Below the pieces are notes generated by a model. That model made no database searches, was not told the DNA's origin, and worked only from the letters and a program-made list of their open reading frames with translations. Positions 48,324 to 62,600 of a stretch of 64,000 nt of DNA are shown one piece after another. The stretch spans positions 65,190,150 through 65,254,149 of the forward strand of contig CM050649.1 in the NCBI GenBank assembly GCA_027574665.1. Direction: 5' to 3'. Position 1 is the first letter of the stretch. The number at the start of each line of letters is the position of its first letter. This DNA comes from Rhynochetos jubatus. Lineage: Eukaryota > Chordata > Aves > Eurypygiformes > Rhynochetidae. Position numbers and translations under genes: made by a program.

Positions 48324-51300
48324 CAAGACCCTTCTTACATGCAGCATGCATCCGCCCCAACAAGGAAAGAGGATACTGTGTTATGAAATGTGCTTTTAGT
48401 TAGTTTTGTCCCACAGTTTTCATCATGTGACTGCATTTCAGTCAGCTACAAGAAGGCAGGAATTTACTTACAGACATGCCTCTCCATGTCTGTTATCCTG
48501 GAGGAAAACTGGAACACTGTGTTGATAGAACAGCCCCGAGTCCCTCTCTATTTCTCAATAAAATTTGTCAATCGACTCATATAGTAGTAAAACCGAGATG
48601 TGCAGTGAGTGGTAAATGGAGTGCAGACAATACACTTGGACAAATGCAGATTTGTGTGGCTAATCAGTTAAACTCTCTGCTCTTTCTGCAGTGAAGAGAT
48701 AGTTTCTCTTTGTTAAGTCAAGTCCAAACACCAAATAGCACCAATGTTTCTCTTGTGTGGGGGCAGGCTTCAGTTCCAGTGAAGACGCAGCATTACAGAC
48801 ATAGGATGGTAAGTGGCAAATTTCTTTATAATCATGCCTGATTAATTTTGCTGTTCACAGTGAATAGTACAACTAAATCCTATATCTGCTGATGATGATA
48901 CAACTTGTTTTGCCCATGGATGAAGTAGTTTTGTGATCTACATCCAGGAAAAGTTTCTAAATATGTTTACTAACCAGCTTTGCTGGATCATGCCTTGAAG
49001 ATACACATGCTTTACAATAAACTAAGGGTAATTTAAAGAGAATGCAAAAGCAGATGCAATCTCCCTCTTCCTCTGGGAAATTAAAAAAACCAACGTTTTG
49101 TCTACTCTTAAAATATTCCAGGTAGAATTCAACTCTACCACATAATAATGAACTCCATACTTCGTGTTTGTTGGCTTAAGAGAATGGTGTTCATTAAAAT
49201 GGTATGATTATATAAGGGAAAATATTTTTGGATGAGTTGCTAATTTGCACAGATGTTCTGTAACAATGTGTATGTCCTGAAGGTCAGACTGCGTTACATA
49301 TGTTCCGAATAGGTTGAATCCACCTTGGCAATATCACGATCAGAAGAGTTCACTGAATTGAGGAAGTAGATACAGCTAGATCCTAAATTTAAATTGAGAA
49401 TAGTTACTACAGAAACATAAAACAAACATTGGGGATGAAAGCCACTTGTGAAACAAGTTTTTTACCTCTAAGAAAGCAAGCTAAAAGTCATTGTGATAAA
49501 CAGATTATGTAGTCCTTACAAAATCCAAATGGGCCTTATTATCTCTACATCATTAATATCTTCATAATTTTCATTCTCATAGGCTATTTCCTAAGCACAG
49601 TGGGCTCTCGTTTTCTGATCAACAAAGCTGGCTGCGTTCAGTGAAATACTATCAGGCTCATACTTGGGATAAATTCTGCTCAGGCAATGAATAAAACGTA
49701 TCAGGCTGCTACTGTACTGCTTCCCAAGACAATGCTCATGGCAAAGCCAGAATCTAATTCACCACTCTAAACTTCTTACAGCAGCTTGTAGCTTTTACTA
49801 GTCAGAAGAAAAGACAAAATTAGCTTGCTAATTTTAACTTTTATTTTTGAGTCTTTTGGCGGTCAGAATCTCCCCCTCCCAATTATTCATGTAAGAGATG
49901 ATTCAAACAGGGACGAGACCAGTGTTATCTTGGCTTTTGATACCATCATTCCAACATCACTGTGCCCCTTGACACTGTCCTAGAGGATGATTCAGCCTTC
50001 TGCATGTAGACACCAATCCATTTAGGTGATGGTTGCAACTAGGCAGGGGTGGGGTGGGATTTAGTGTCACATATGTTTTAATTTCAGTTCTTCCTAAAAC
50101 TGATGGCAGGATCTTTGTTTGCCCCCAAAGCCCACTCACCAGCTAGTTTATTTACAGAATTACAGTATTGCAGGTATCAAAGCATCAATGTCCTACATAA
50201 CCAGGGAATTCTCTAAGCTTGACTGGACAGCATGTGATTGACATGACCTCAGAAATTCTGCTTAACCTATATAGGCAATAAATTCCTGACACTGAAGGCA
50301 GCCATAATGATCAACCAATCTGCTGGCTTGGTGAGCCTTGCAACCTAAATTTGTCCGCACAATTTTCTCTCAGATTTCTTAAAGAGACTCCAGTTAAGCT
50401 ATCAGAAGGTGGAAAATACCTGAGCCAGAATTTTATTTCATTCAACTCTCACTTCTTTTGGATAGCTGCAAGCAGTCTAATCCCTCTTATGTGTTGGGCT
50501 CAGCAGTAAGGCCAGAAGCAGGCTTAATCTAGTTCTTAGTAGCTGCAAAGGCAGGGCTGAAATCATCTTGCTGATGTCTACACATCTGTGTCCCATTCAG
50601 CAGAGCTTCTAACTCACAGAAAATGGTGCAGCGGTTTCTGGGAGCTCCAGTTCCACTGGAAGGGCTGTGGACAGTGTTGGAGGAGATGAATGGGGGGTCA
50701 CAACATCAAATAGGAATGCAACCATGGTTTCAAAACCATTTTTGTGTGTCCTTGGGCTGGTCCAAATTGCAGGCCTTTTTAACACAAGCAGCTCCCTGTG
50801 TTATTGTATCCTCAGTGTCACTGTATTGAAAATGCAGTATTTCACAGCCTTACAAATATTGTTTCAGAAGGACAGAGGCAGCTTGTGAATCACCAAACTT
50901 TATTTGCAAGCTGATCACGGTTTTCATGTAAATGGCATTCTCTTAGCATTTGTCAATTTGGTTAAAGCTGAGAGAAAATTGCCTTGCCAAGCTTTCTCAG
51001 CATGCTGTCTCCCCACTTACCTCACTTGTCTGCCTCCTGCTCCCCCTGATCACAACTCCTGATTCACTGTGCAAACTGGATGGGAAATGACAGAGCCTCA
51101 GCCATAAGCTTACTTGGCTGAAGTGACATTTCTTCTGAATGACTGTAATGCAAGTGGCATTTACACAACAGCATTTTGAAAAGGCAACAAATGATGTAGT
51201 GCTGTCAAACAACCTTTTTTTCCTGCATTAAAGAAGGATGGACAGTTGCCATTCACCATTTGATTATCAAAATGCTTCTATTTAGAGTCAAAACATCTGC

Positions 51301-51780
51301 TGTGTTTATATTGCTTGATTCTGCAATCTACTTATCCCTATCTGATTAAGTGCTTGTCAGAAGCTGATGTTGAAAGTGATGTGTTTTTATCACATCATTT
51401 CCCTCTCTGAGATTCAGACACATGATTTTCCTATTTTCTAGTAGGAAGAGAGAACGAAATATATGCTCTGAGCTGCGTTCAAGAGTGAACTCAACCTAGA
51501 TGTATAGGGTTACTTGTACTCAGAGACCACAGTCAAGAGGAGACTGAGATGGCTCCTCTGACTCAGACCACAGACAAAACAAACATGTTCTACCTGCCTT
51601 TGTCCATTCTGAGGGATGGCTACATGACTGGGCCAGGAGAAATCCTGGATTCTTACATGAAGGTGTCCATTTTAGAAGTGTCCTGGATTCACCACAGGTG
51701 TGATTTGGACTACAACCCTTGTGCCCAGCTTCTTGTCAACTGTCCTGAAGAGGAAATCCAAATACTTACACAGGCTGGGG

Positions 51781-51807
<27 letters not shown>
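51781..51807. repeat. A27 homopolymer
   Basis: This is the longest homopolymer of the window, directly after CAGGCTGGGG. A plus-strand frame (51549-51830) runs into it and encodes a lysine run, but upstream sequence has no AATAAA within 40 bp and resembles no gene I know. It could be the tail of an old retrocopy or a simple repeat. Confidence 0.92.
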
Positions 51808-51811
<4 letters not shown>

Positions 51812-54800
51812 TGTTCCAAACATATGTTGATCTAAAGGCTTGAGATCAGGGACCAATCTGCCTCAGGCCATATGCATATGGAGAAAAAATGGTGTTCTAG
51901 TATCTAACTAAGCTCTGGAACCACCTTCATAGGCTTAATTCTTTCTCCAGTGGTTTAGCTAAGTTTCATCACAAAAATGTCATTATTAGAGCTGGAATTA
52001 GAGGCTTCTATAAATAGATTTTACTCCAATCATTTTCCCCGATAATATTGGCAGGACTAATCCCCGCAGAAGGTTTTATCAGTCATTTCCTATGACAGTC
52101 TCTAATTCTCAGCTTCCTTCACCACGTTTGTGTAACATTTCTTGCCATGTCACAAATTAGGACATGACATGATTAAGACAGAGGCCTATAACTTCAATGT
52201 GCGTTTAGCAGAACAGACGAGTTGCTCAGTTAGGGCCTTAGCTTCTTGATTACTTCATATAATCTAGAGGGAGTATTGCCCCAACTATATTTCTACACAG
52301 GTATGTGTGGTAGGACCTCTCCCTGTGAAAACAAAGACTCACAAGTTCATCCTCAACTGAGCTCTTCCTAATCTTGTGACTGCATCAATTTAGCTGCCAG
52401 ACTGACATCTGATGAAGGGGTTTATTTTCAGATATATCAAGTTTTCGGTCTTTTCAACTAGGGAATTTAGAAGAGATCAAAATGTTATACCTCTTACTGC
52501 TAACATGCTATTACAACTCTTAATACAGTCCTTTAAACAAATATGACTGATCTGGTTATTCAATTTTATTAAACTTATGGCATGAGCATATGACGAAACA
52601 GACTTACTTAGGGCCTGTAAACCTACTGCAAGTGTGAGAAAAAATACCTTGGCATTTCATTGTCATGGCAAAGATGTGAGCATCTGTAATGTTGCCTAGA
52701 GGAACTTATGTTGGGAATGCTTCCTTGGAAAAAAATCCAATGGGAATCAATGAAGAGCTGTTAGAAGCCTGAATAATACTGAAACATAAAAGAAGATACA
52801 GGCATATCTCTAAATATTATCTTTCGTTGCAATAAATATAGTTCTCTGAAGACCATGCATGCACTGGGGAAGTGGGAAGGAATATTTCACAGACATGGCA
52901 ACTGACCAAGATGGAACGGTGACGTGGTCACTGCACTGAGGGTTTTGTCATTCCTCCAAAAAATATTCTTAGTCCTGTCAGGTGATTTGACATCTGTGTT
53001 GCCTGTATAATCTTGCATACTAAATATCTACATATTTATTTTCTAGTCCTCATGGTCATAATATTGCTGCCTCTCACAGTGGTATATTTTCGTCTCCACC
53101 CTTACAGTGTCTGATGGTGAAATGAATCAGAGATCTCTACAGGTTTTCTAAATAAGGACATTTTGCAGCTTTGACTGTTTAATAAAAGCTTCAGTTTCAG
53201 CTGTCCCAAGTATTTATGCCAGCACTGTTTATGCTGTTCCAGGAAGTATACCAATATAGTTGTATTCTCATTTGGGTTTATGTCAGCATATCTCTACATT
53301 GCTTTAAAAAAGTCACACAGCAGTCTGGTAGTAATCCACAGCAGTTAAGAAGTCCAGTCATGGAAGAAGACTAAGTCTACCAAGACTGGAAAATACAGAC
53401 ACAGAACAAAACCCCTAATCCTTTCCCCAGACAGTTTGCCCACTACATGCAGAAAACCAGCTAACATAGCAGGTAAATGGAAGAGCTGTGCTGCACAGGC
53501 ACTGCGTATCAGCAGCTCTGATGGTCTTGTCAGGCAAGGACTGTGCTGTCTGCACAAAGAGACTGTGAAGGAGGGACCAAAGGACAATCTTCATGTAACT
53601 TTGCAGGCTTAAGAGGAGTCTGGAAAACGCAGGTGATGCCATAGGCTGAAGAGTTGCAAGAAGTCATTTTGATAGTGAACAGAGCTGAAATGGAAAGGCA
53701 AAGATATTAAGATCCTTGAAAGAGATGACAAGTGGCCTGTGTCTGATAAAACAGAAAAGAAAAAAGCCAGTATAAAGCTTCCAAGACAAGAGTAACATGA
53801 TCAAAATTAATGACTCGTAGAACAGCACTTTGCAGCAGCAGCAGCCTGAATGGATATGCAAAGAGAGGGATTTGCTAAAGCAGATGAAAACAATTTTGTA
53901 CTAATAAAGATGTAAGATAGCGAAAGCCTGGATGAGACTCACAGTGTGTAAAGGAACATTTGCAGAAGGAATCAACACTATTAAACCATGGCCAGAATTA
54001 GAAAGGATAGAAAAAGGAAACACTATGGGTGAGCGATGAGCTGGTTAGATAGTAGGGGTGGCTGCAGTGAAGCAGTGAAACATTGTTATGGAGGAAAGAG
54101 GTGTGGATCCACAGCTTGGTTTTAACTCTAATAAGCTTAACCTGATGACTGAAGCTGCCAGATACAAGCCTGAGTCTTCAAGCAATGTTCTAGCTACATG
54201 TGGTCACTTGGCACCTTACACAGAGGAAGAGGCCAGCTGTTCATTAGTGGATAAGCTGTAAAGGAATTTATTCCAGGTGTTATGGAGCAGGCAACAGCAG
54301 AAGCAAGATCACATTTTGTCAAAATATATGCATATTTCTTTTACTGGTTTTGTGCCTGGGATATTAGCAGGACACGGATATAGTCTATGCGAGCTTATTC
54401 ATGAAGAAGCAGGCTGTGACATCTAATTATCTTAATGTGTGGCGAAGGGTAGATTTGTACTTCCCTGTGCAGAAATACTGCAAACAGGCCAAGTACAAAA
54501 ATAAAAGGAAAATTAAAATCAAGGTAATCGCCTCAGATGTATTTCATACTAGCACTGTTGCAATAGTAAGGAAGGAGGGAGATAGAAGAAGGGTAATTAG
54601 TAGAGCAAGAGGTAATTCAGCATAAGATAGTACTGCAGAGTACTGGCTGAGGCACCCACATTGCTCAGCCAAGGAAAATCTGCTGTGGGGAGCAAATTCT
54701 ACCGCTGGTGCTGGACTGGGGAATGTGTAGCAATGCAGAGAGAGCGAAGTGAGTGCAACAGACATCAAGGGCAAGAGAATGAGGGGATCTTGGGCATACA

Positions 54801-55735
54801 AATATCTGAACAGCAGCCAGCCATAACATCTGGAGTATGTTTTAGGAGTAGCCTGAAATACATGGCTGAGAAATCCATCAACTCATGGACAGGAACAAAG
54901 AGCGTCTTTCTCTGACACTGTTATTGGTGGTTACTGGTACAATTACCACTAACAACAAACTGGTCAGTGAAAAAATATCCCTCTTCTGAGAGAATAGGGA
55001 TTGCTAAGAATCTAAGGCCTTTTGACCAAGTCTCCTCAGTCATGAAGGTTGAGGAGCAAGGAGTAGAAAGGTTATTTACTGTCTTTTCTCCCTCTTCCTT
55101 CCCACAGATTTTGAAGTCCTGACACACATCTTGGCACACATGCTCACTAGGTAAGTTAGTGGAAGGAAGGTCTGCAAAAGTATGTAATCTTTATACTGAA
55201 GGTTGAGACTAAATGTCTTAATCCTCCTTAGCATCCAGACGATGACTCAATTTAGTGAGATATGAGAAACTCACATGCTACACAACCTTGTGCACAAGGC
55301 TGGACTTTAACTCACTGTTGACTCAAAACTACTCTGAGTTGTGGCTTACAGAGACCTAAAGAGATCATGGCGTCACCAGGACAGACTCTGTCACCAAAAA
55401 GGACTTAGGACATGTAGCTCTTCAGCCTAAATCCTTACCTCCCAACTCATCTGAACAGGTAAGCAGCAGGTAAAGTGACAAAATTCCCATTTACAGATTA
55501 CGGATATAGATGGGAACAAGAACTGCTATGCTCAGACTAATCCAAATTTATGAGATTATTTGTCCTGCTGTTCCTCAAGAAGTGAAAATAGTTATTTTTG
55601 TTCCATTTTACCTTTATCTTGATGGAACAGCATTTTCAAGAGATTGCACTGAACCTACAAAATCTTTTCTGAACGGTGATGCTGTATACAGGGGCTGGGC
55701 TTATTCTCATCTAGCTCTAAGGAATTTCCATAAAG

Positions 55736-55755
55736 AAACAAACAAACAAACAAAA
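55736..55755. repeat. (AAAC)4 microsatellite
   Basis: Four AAAC units followed by AAAA. A shorter three-unit AAAC tract lies at 23229-23240. Both are ordinary simple repeats. Confidence 0.85.
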
Positions 55756-58700
55756 ATACTCCAAGTATTTGAGTAATAATAAATACTCAAAGTATGTATC
55801 AAATACTAATGGGGATCAAAGCACTCAAATTTTAATTTAATCAGGTTATAGACTGTAGTTTAGGGAAATAATTTATCTCAGTTTTATTTTTTTGATAGAC
55901 TTGGCAAGTAAAACCTGTAATTTAGTAAATGTTAAAGAAATTTATTTAAAATATCAATCATACTAAGTCTGAACTTACACACACAAACCCATCATTAACA
56001 CAATTACAGTTGTGAAAACTATAAACATTGCTATTTTCCTAACAATCAAGAGATGGAAATGTAAAAATTAGCTTACAAGTTGTCACTCACAGAGCTACAT
56101 TTGATTCAAAATCTTTTGTGGATACCTTAAATCATACTTCAGTGTTGGTTATAAAATACATACACCTTTATTAAGACCACCTTCTAAGCGTTCCTTCCTA
56201 ATGTCCGTATAAACTGCTTCAGAGTTAAGCCGTCTTTTGATACCCATGCAAACAGTTCTAGGGTACTCTTGCAGATGTAATTTAACCAAATCAAAGGTCT
56301 GTTTAATATCATGCCATCTCCAAGATGCGGAAAGTCATTATACAATAGCTGCTTCTTCCTAGTTTCCTACACTCTGTCTTCTGTAGCAGAGGATCTGACT
56401 TTCACTGGGGGATAGAGACTCTCAACTTTTGTCCACTGTTACAGTGTTTGCTCCCTCTGGCATGCCCTCCGAAGGGAGCAGATGTTGTTAGAGAGAGGAT
56501 CTAGCCCTTTATGCACAGCGGTGGAGGGTTACCAGAGCAGCAGAATCCTCTGCAAAGGGAAGTCAGATTTGGATATCCTGAAATATAGCTACATCCTCTT
56601 CAATCCCACCCTGCCCCCTCAGTCCCACCACCCTTCCAGTGGGTGCACAGCTGAGCTAAAGGCTGAATGAAACCTGTGGTATGAATCTGCAAATGATTGA
56701 TCTGACAACCATGCTCACGCAGCTAGATACTAAGATTTGGATTTACTGTTAAATCAATATTCTGTGGAAGAGGTCTCTGCTGCCTCTGTAATTTGTCATG
56801 GGACTCTTGCTGAATAAGACTTTGTCACTTAAGTGACGGTCTCTGTTCTTACATCATTTCAAAGCAATAACAACCTGTGGAATTGTGCCAAGATCCTATG
56901 ACGTTTTTCTCCTAATACACTTCATTGATTTAGACATTTCACTAAAAAAGTTGAGGCTTCTTTTTTATTTAAAACAAACCTTGTTTGTTTTCGTAAACAA
57001 AGCGGACTGTGGGAGTGTGAATACCTCATACAAACAAAACCAATATAGATTGTAACTAAGAAAAGCAAAAATTGCTTACGCATACTTGGCTTTCCACACA
57101 GTTGTCTCTGTATTGCTATACTTCCCTGGACTGCTGCTCTTGCGGTAGAGTCAGCTCCCCACTGCTTTTGCAGTTTTTCTACCAAAAAACTGAAGTGGCA
57201 AATAAGCCCTCTTTACCTTGTGGGAATAGGAAGCTAAGAAATGCTACTTTTGAGAATGATCCAAGGTATGAGTGTCTGCTTTCTGACTTGTTTAAAGGCT
57301 GGAATGCCAGAGGTAAATCCCCCAAGCTAAAGAAGCATAAGAACTACTTTTCTCCAGGACCTGCAAAACAAGAGGCCGAGAATAAATACTCCCCTGTGGA
57401 TGTTGTCTGGGACTAAGACACAAACCACATGGAAACCTGGGCAGTGATTACCTCTCCTTTCACAATGCTGTAAATTTGGAATGTTAGAAGGGAACTTTTG
57501 TGTAAGACACCTGAAGACTTGAGGAAGAAAAAAGAAATGTGAAAATGAGTGATATTTCACAGAAACTCTGCTTTCAAAACAGAAATATCTCCAACAAAAC
57601 AAAGTCTGTGAGCCTGTGGTATTGTTCATGATTCTGATAACTGGGATGAGGAATCCAAACCTGGCACTCCTTTTTCCTTAGCAACCTGATTTCTCCAGAA
57701 TTGCCTCTTTGACATTCATTCACACCATTAGAGGCCACAAAGTCAGTGAGGACAGATGGCATCTCTACCCTAGAGGGGTCAAAGTTAGATGGTTAAGCTT
57801 GGGCCAGTCACAGCAAGCTTCTTTTAAAGTTATTAGGGAAAAATGAGAACCTCCAGAGATGGTTCTGATGACCTGCCTTGGACATCTATTTTAAGATAAG
57901 ATGAGGCATTTCTGGAATCACTTTGTTCTTTGAACCAACTTCACAGATATTACAGGCGTCCAGCTTAGATCTTTAGCTGACAAAGTCAGAGCAGATGAAC
58001 CTTTTCAATACCACCCAGTTATATCACTGAGGATTCAGCCCTCTTAAATCAAATATCTAGTAAATAAGGATATTAAATCAGGATAGGGAAGGTGTGTTGT
58101 AACTAGGAGTAATTCCCTCTTAAACCAAGATGTTGGGAACACCAGCAAATGAGAACCCTGAGTTTACAGTGTGGAAGGGAATGAAAGGGTCCTTGAAGCT
58201 ACAGTCCTTCCAGTAATACTGACTAGGTTTTATTAATTTCTCTGTCTTCCTCAGTGTAATTTGAATCCCAAATTAAATGGTATCATTATGTTTCTGTACC
58301 ATAAGGCACTTACTGTATCTTAGGTCTTACATTATTTTGACTTTTTGTTTTATGCTGTTTCAAACCAGAGTAAACCCATTCTCTTCACTTTAGCATTTAT
58401 ACGGAGTGTCTTCCTAAACTCACCAAGTATAAGCATTGGCTTCATGGAAAGCTGAATGAGTCTCCAAATTCCACACCCTGTGCTGAACTGGGCTTGGTGT
58501 TGTCACCTAACCATAAGGAAAACAGTGATATTTGGGAAAGAAATCATTATGGGCTGTCAGATATGACACAATGCTTTCCCAGGTTCTCTCTCCTGGAAGA
58601 GATTCATGACACTCTGCAGAGGCAGCCAGATAACTTTGAACATTCCCACAGCCTCTGGACACCCATTTTTAGGGAACCATACTCCACCCCCATACACTGT

Positions 58701-61700
58701 CACTCCTGTCTCTTCTGTTTCCACATGCTAAGCAGCTTTCAGATGTCATTTTCTTGTTTCTGAGAAAAACATGTGAGGCAGCCAGGAGAAACCCAGCAGA
58801 GAACAGCATGTGGAAAGAACTCAAAACACAATGGTGGGGAGCAAGATCTTACTTCAGGGCATCCTGAAGTTTTCCTTGTTTGTAAACAGGTGCTGCATTT
58901 CAGGGCATGAGCACAACAACATACCTTCTACCTGTCCTAGTGCACAACAGACCACATTGATGGTCATAAGGCACAGCTTATATTTGTTCTTGTGTTGATA
59001 TTTAAGATCAATCTATAGCTCACTGATTATCAGGTAAATACATGCCATAAACTAAGCTGCCTCAGTCCCAGTTCAATTCACACCAATTGAGATGAGCTTT
59101 CTTCCTATCACTAAGTGGCTCTGTCATGTTCTCTTCACCTTTATATTCACTCTCTCAAAAATAACTTATGAAACAAATGCGTATTTATCTGAGACAGAGG
59201 CTCAGTACTGTATTCAGCCCTCCTCGCTACTTCTTTCTTCACACATCTTTAATTTGTGAAATCCCTTATGCTTTCTATTTACATGTTCTATTATGCCTTT
59301 GTATTGACACATTTTTCATTCCTTCTCTACCATCACGAAGCTTCTTGGAGCAGGAGATTGTCCTTGAGGAAAAGTCCTCACTTATTTTCAGACTCTTTGC
59401 CTGCTAATCCCCTTTCTCACATGTATTCATCAGACACAGCAGCTTCTGTGAACAGAGCAAGGCAATGCGGAATGCAGGCTACCTCAGATGGTGGGGTGTA
59501 TTCTCCACCGAGGCTGAAGCTCTAAAGGAGTTAGGAAATCCCTTTGGATGTGGTGGCAAAGAGGGAAACTGCCAAATTCAGTTTCCATGACCTTGTAATT
59601 CTTAAGCTTAGGGGCAAAAGACTGGTGAAGCTGACAAGAGGATAGAGCCAACAGACTCATTTCTTGATGCTTATGTCCATAATGTAAGCTGAATGGCCAA
59701 GATATTCTGGAGGCAGATTTTGAATCTAGAGATGCCCTTAGAACATCTTGTGATTTTTTTGATGATGGGGACACAAGCTGTAAGATTAGTTTTCTGAAAA
59801 AAAAAACCTTTTAAGATGTTTCTAATCAGGCACAAACACACTTATCAGGCACATGGCACAAAGGACCATTTAAAAGAGATTTGAAAATATGTATGGCAGC
59901 TTGAGGGTAAAACAAGGGTTCAAATACCCCCAGGTAGCATTTATTTTGTCTTTTAAATACTTGTTATCTATGAATTCAATAGAAAAGGACATTGGTGAAG
60001 TAGCAACTTCAGCTGGTTTCTTAACAGGATTTTTCGGTCTTTCAAAGAGTATATTTCCTTTTTCTATGTCATTCACCAGCATATCCTCAGCAAGTATAAA
60101 TCAATAGAGCTTGAATTACATTCCTGGAGCTATGTTGATGTCTGTCTCTTGGGGATATGCTCTACAGCCTCTAAAACTTTAAATGCATAGAATATAGAGA
60201 CTTCTGGATTATTAAATTAATGGGAAATATAGACTCACTTTGGAAGCAATACAAATCCAAAATGAGAGGCAGAAATCAGAATTTCAAAAGCTCATGACTT
60301 TCTGAAATGATTCATAACTCAAAGAACATGAGCAGTTTTCTTCAGATTCTGTTGAAAGGGGTTTTTTCTTTAATTTGTCTCCCTAGGAAATAGAACCATT
60401 TTGTAAACTGAACTTGTAGGGAGATGAATAACTCCATCTCTTCAGAAAAAGAAAATATATAACTTTAGGAAGGTTCTTGAAAGACGATGTTTAGAACACA
60501 TTCTTCAGAAGAATTTTTCTTTGGTTTACAGAGTTGTTTTGGTCAAAGTACAATCTTCTGAGCTGTAAGAAGAGAGTAAAGAACATGAACAAAATGCAAG
60601 AATTCTGAATTTTCTACCTCCCCTCCCCACCCCCTACCCCTATCCCTTCATTGCCCAGTGGCAGTGACAGAACTGGGTAAATCAAGATTCTACACATTAA
60701 CTAGAAAGAAAAAATAACTCTGTGTCAAGTTCCAGAATGGTTCTCAGCTGGAAGAAAAGTAGAACAAGGGGACTGGATTGAAAAAGAGAAGGCCATTGGG
60801 AAGGGACTGAAGCAATGACTATCAAATAGACTGAGCAAAATACTTTGTGTACTGACGCTCGCTAGCATCATGTGAGTCACTTGAAGTAACGTCGACACCC
60901 ATGCACAGAAAAAGGGACAATTCCACTATGCAATCTTTGCCAAATCACAAAGATTAATTATGTATTTTAGGCCACAAGAACTCTATAGGATATTTTTAGG
61001 AATAATTTGGTAATTTTATTATGTGGTGTTAAGATGCTAAAATTTTTAAAGATTCTTTTAAACTATTTGATTTAGTGGAATGGTTTACCTTAACTAAAAT
61101 GCAAACAGGCATTTCTGCAGTTTATAGTATCTCTCAAATCCTTTTTGGTTTTTTTTCCCCCCAAACAGCTACTCAGATCTTGGTAAGATTCCTTAAATTT
61201 GCAAAAATCAAAACCAGTCTGTATTTAGTTCTTCCATAAACTACTTCATCTTAAAGGAAGACAACAGTTATTAAGTCTCAAAAAATTCCTATGAAAATGT
61301 ATATCCTTAAGGAAATGAAAAGCACGCACATAAATTCATAACGTGTTTCCCCATGAGAGCACACTTTCAAACCTCTCCTGACAAGTGCTCTTACTGGAAC
61401 AAGAAGTTTTTTGTGTGTGTGTTTTCAACAATCTGAAGAAAAGTGACCGAGATGAGGGCTAAACATTTTTTTTGTAACAACAAGGATTTGCATTAACAGA
61501 GTTGAGAGAATATCAGTTACTCAACAAAATGTCCTCTGGTTCTACCACTGCCACTGATTTTTCCAGCTTGATCCATTACTGAGTAGCAATCTGGGGATGG
61601 TATCACAGATCTTCAAGGGTAACTAAAATGCAGTATCTGTCAAAAGAATAAAATTATTTGCTTAGGCATAATTGATGATTGTCTCATTAACGTGGATGGT

Positions 61701-62215
61701 ATGAAAATTTTGCTATTTTCAGAATTTAGTACTCTGTCAAGTCAATGAGGGAGGTGAGGCTGGCACAGTAAACCTTATGTTCTGTCTGCCAGTTCAAAAC
61801 ATTATCCTATATTTGGGCTGAATAAAAAACATCATTAAACTGTAATTTCCTCCTCCCTTCCAATTTAGGCACTAATTTCTTTAGCAGAGAAGTGGGATCT
61901 AGCTACACAGAGGTATAGCAGAAGATCCGATGAGGAAAGTGGTGTGTAAGATTTTGTTTCTGACTGATCTCATTTTGCATTTTCAGTCTGGTCTATCTAT
62001 AAATGTCTTTGAAGGCTAAATATGGGGTAGATACACAGGCATGGTCAGTGAAATCAGGTTCCTGAACTGTTCTGTCCCTCAAACTTTTTGCTGTGCCTTT
62101 GACATCTACATCGTTGTTTTTCTGGCTGTGGTAGAGGGAAGGGACATGGCAGAAACCTTGTTCTAGTAAAATCATAGAATCATGGAATGGTTTGGGTTGG
62201 AAGGGACCTTAAAGA

Positions 62216-62600
62216 TCATCTAGTTCCAACCCCCCTGCCATGGGCAGGGACACCTTCTTCTAGACCATCCAGCCTGGCCTTGAACACATCCATGGAGGGG
62301 GCACCCACAGCTTCTCTGGGCAACCTGTTCCAGTGCTTCATCACCCTCTCTGTGAAGAATTTCTTCCTGATATCTAATCTAAATCTCCCTGCTTTCAGTT
62401 TAAACGCATTACCCCTTGTCCTGTCACTACAGGCCCTTGTAAAAAGATGCCACACACAGCCCCCCACCCCCCCCCCCCCAGCTTCCTTGTAGGCCCCCTT
62501 CAGGTACTGGAAGGCCGTAATAAGGTCTCCATGAAGCCTTCTCTTCTCCAGGCTGAACAAGCCCAGCTCTCTCAGACTTTCTTCATAGGAGAGGTACTCC
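62216..62600 (-). pseudogene. CR1 ORF2 C-terminal remnant with an in-frame G-rich insertion
   Basis: The minus-strand frame reads [38 protein letters not shown], then a low-complexity insert [10 protein letters not shown], then [20 protein letters not shown] and [19 protein letters not shown]. Apart from the insert it follows CR1 ORF2 without a stop, and the frame stays open rightwards to 62680 through non-CR1 flanking DNA. It lacks the reverse-transcriptase catalytic region, so it cannot be functional. Confidence 0.9.
62460..62479. repeat. C-rich tract (C6 A C13) inside CR1
   Basis: On the plus strand six C, one A and thirteen C follow CCACACACAG. The minus strand therefore has a run of thirteen G, then T, then six G, a sequence able to form a G-quadruplex. 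It replaces a short unrelated stretch in the CR1 consensus and so expanded after or during insertion. Confidence 0.9.

Larger units (their letters stand above)
47118..62171. other. Intergenic DNA without recognised genes
   Basis: These 15 kb have no recognisable coding exon, RNA gene or promoter. Frames above 100 codons (48073-48399 +, 57072-57416 +) show no domain. Simple-sequence features are an A27 tract at 51781-51807, tandem duplications at 48219-48248 and 48302-48323, and (AAAC)4 at 55736-55751. The rest is AT-rich unique or unrecognisably old repeat DNA. Confidence 0.75.
62172..62600 (-). mobile_element. CR1 LINE, 5'-truncated copy of about 430 bp
   Basis: The left edge carries the CR1 3' terminus (TCATAGAATCATGGAATGG, then GGTTGGAAGGGACCTTAAAG and CCAACCCCCCTGCCATGGGC). 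The rest of the minus strand encodes the last codons of ORF2. Homology ends around 62600 at [10 protein letters not shown], far short of full length. The sequence is closer to the consensus I remember than the 46-kb copy, so this is probably a younger insertion. It carries a C-rich expansion at 62460-62479 and ends in a perfect hairpin at 62580-62613. Confidence 0.96.
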
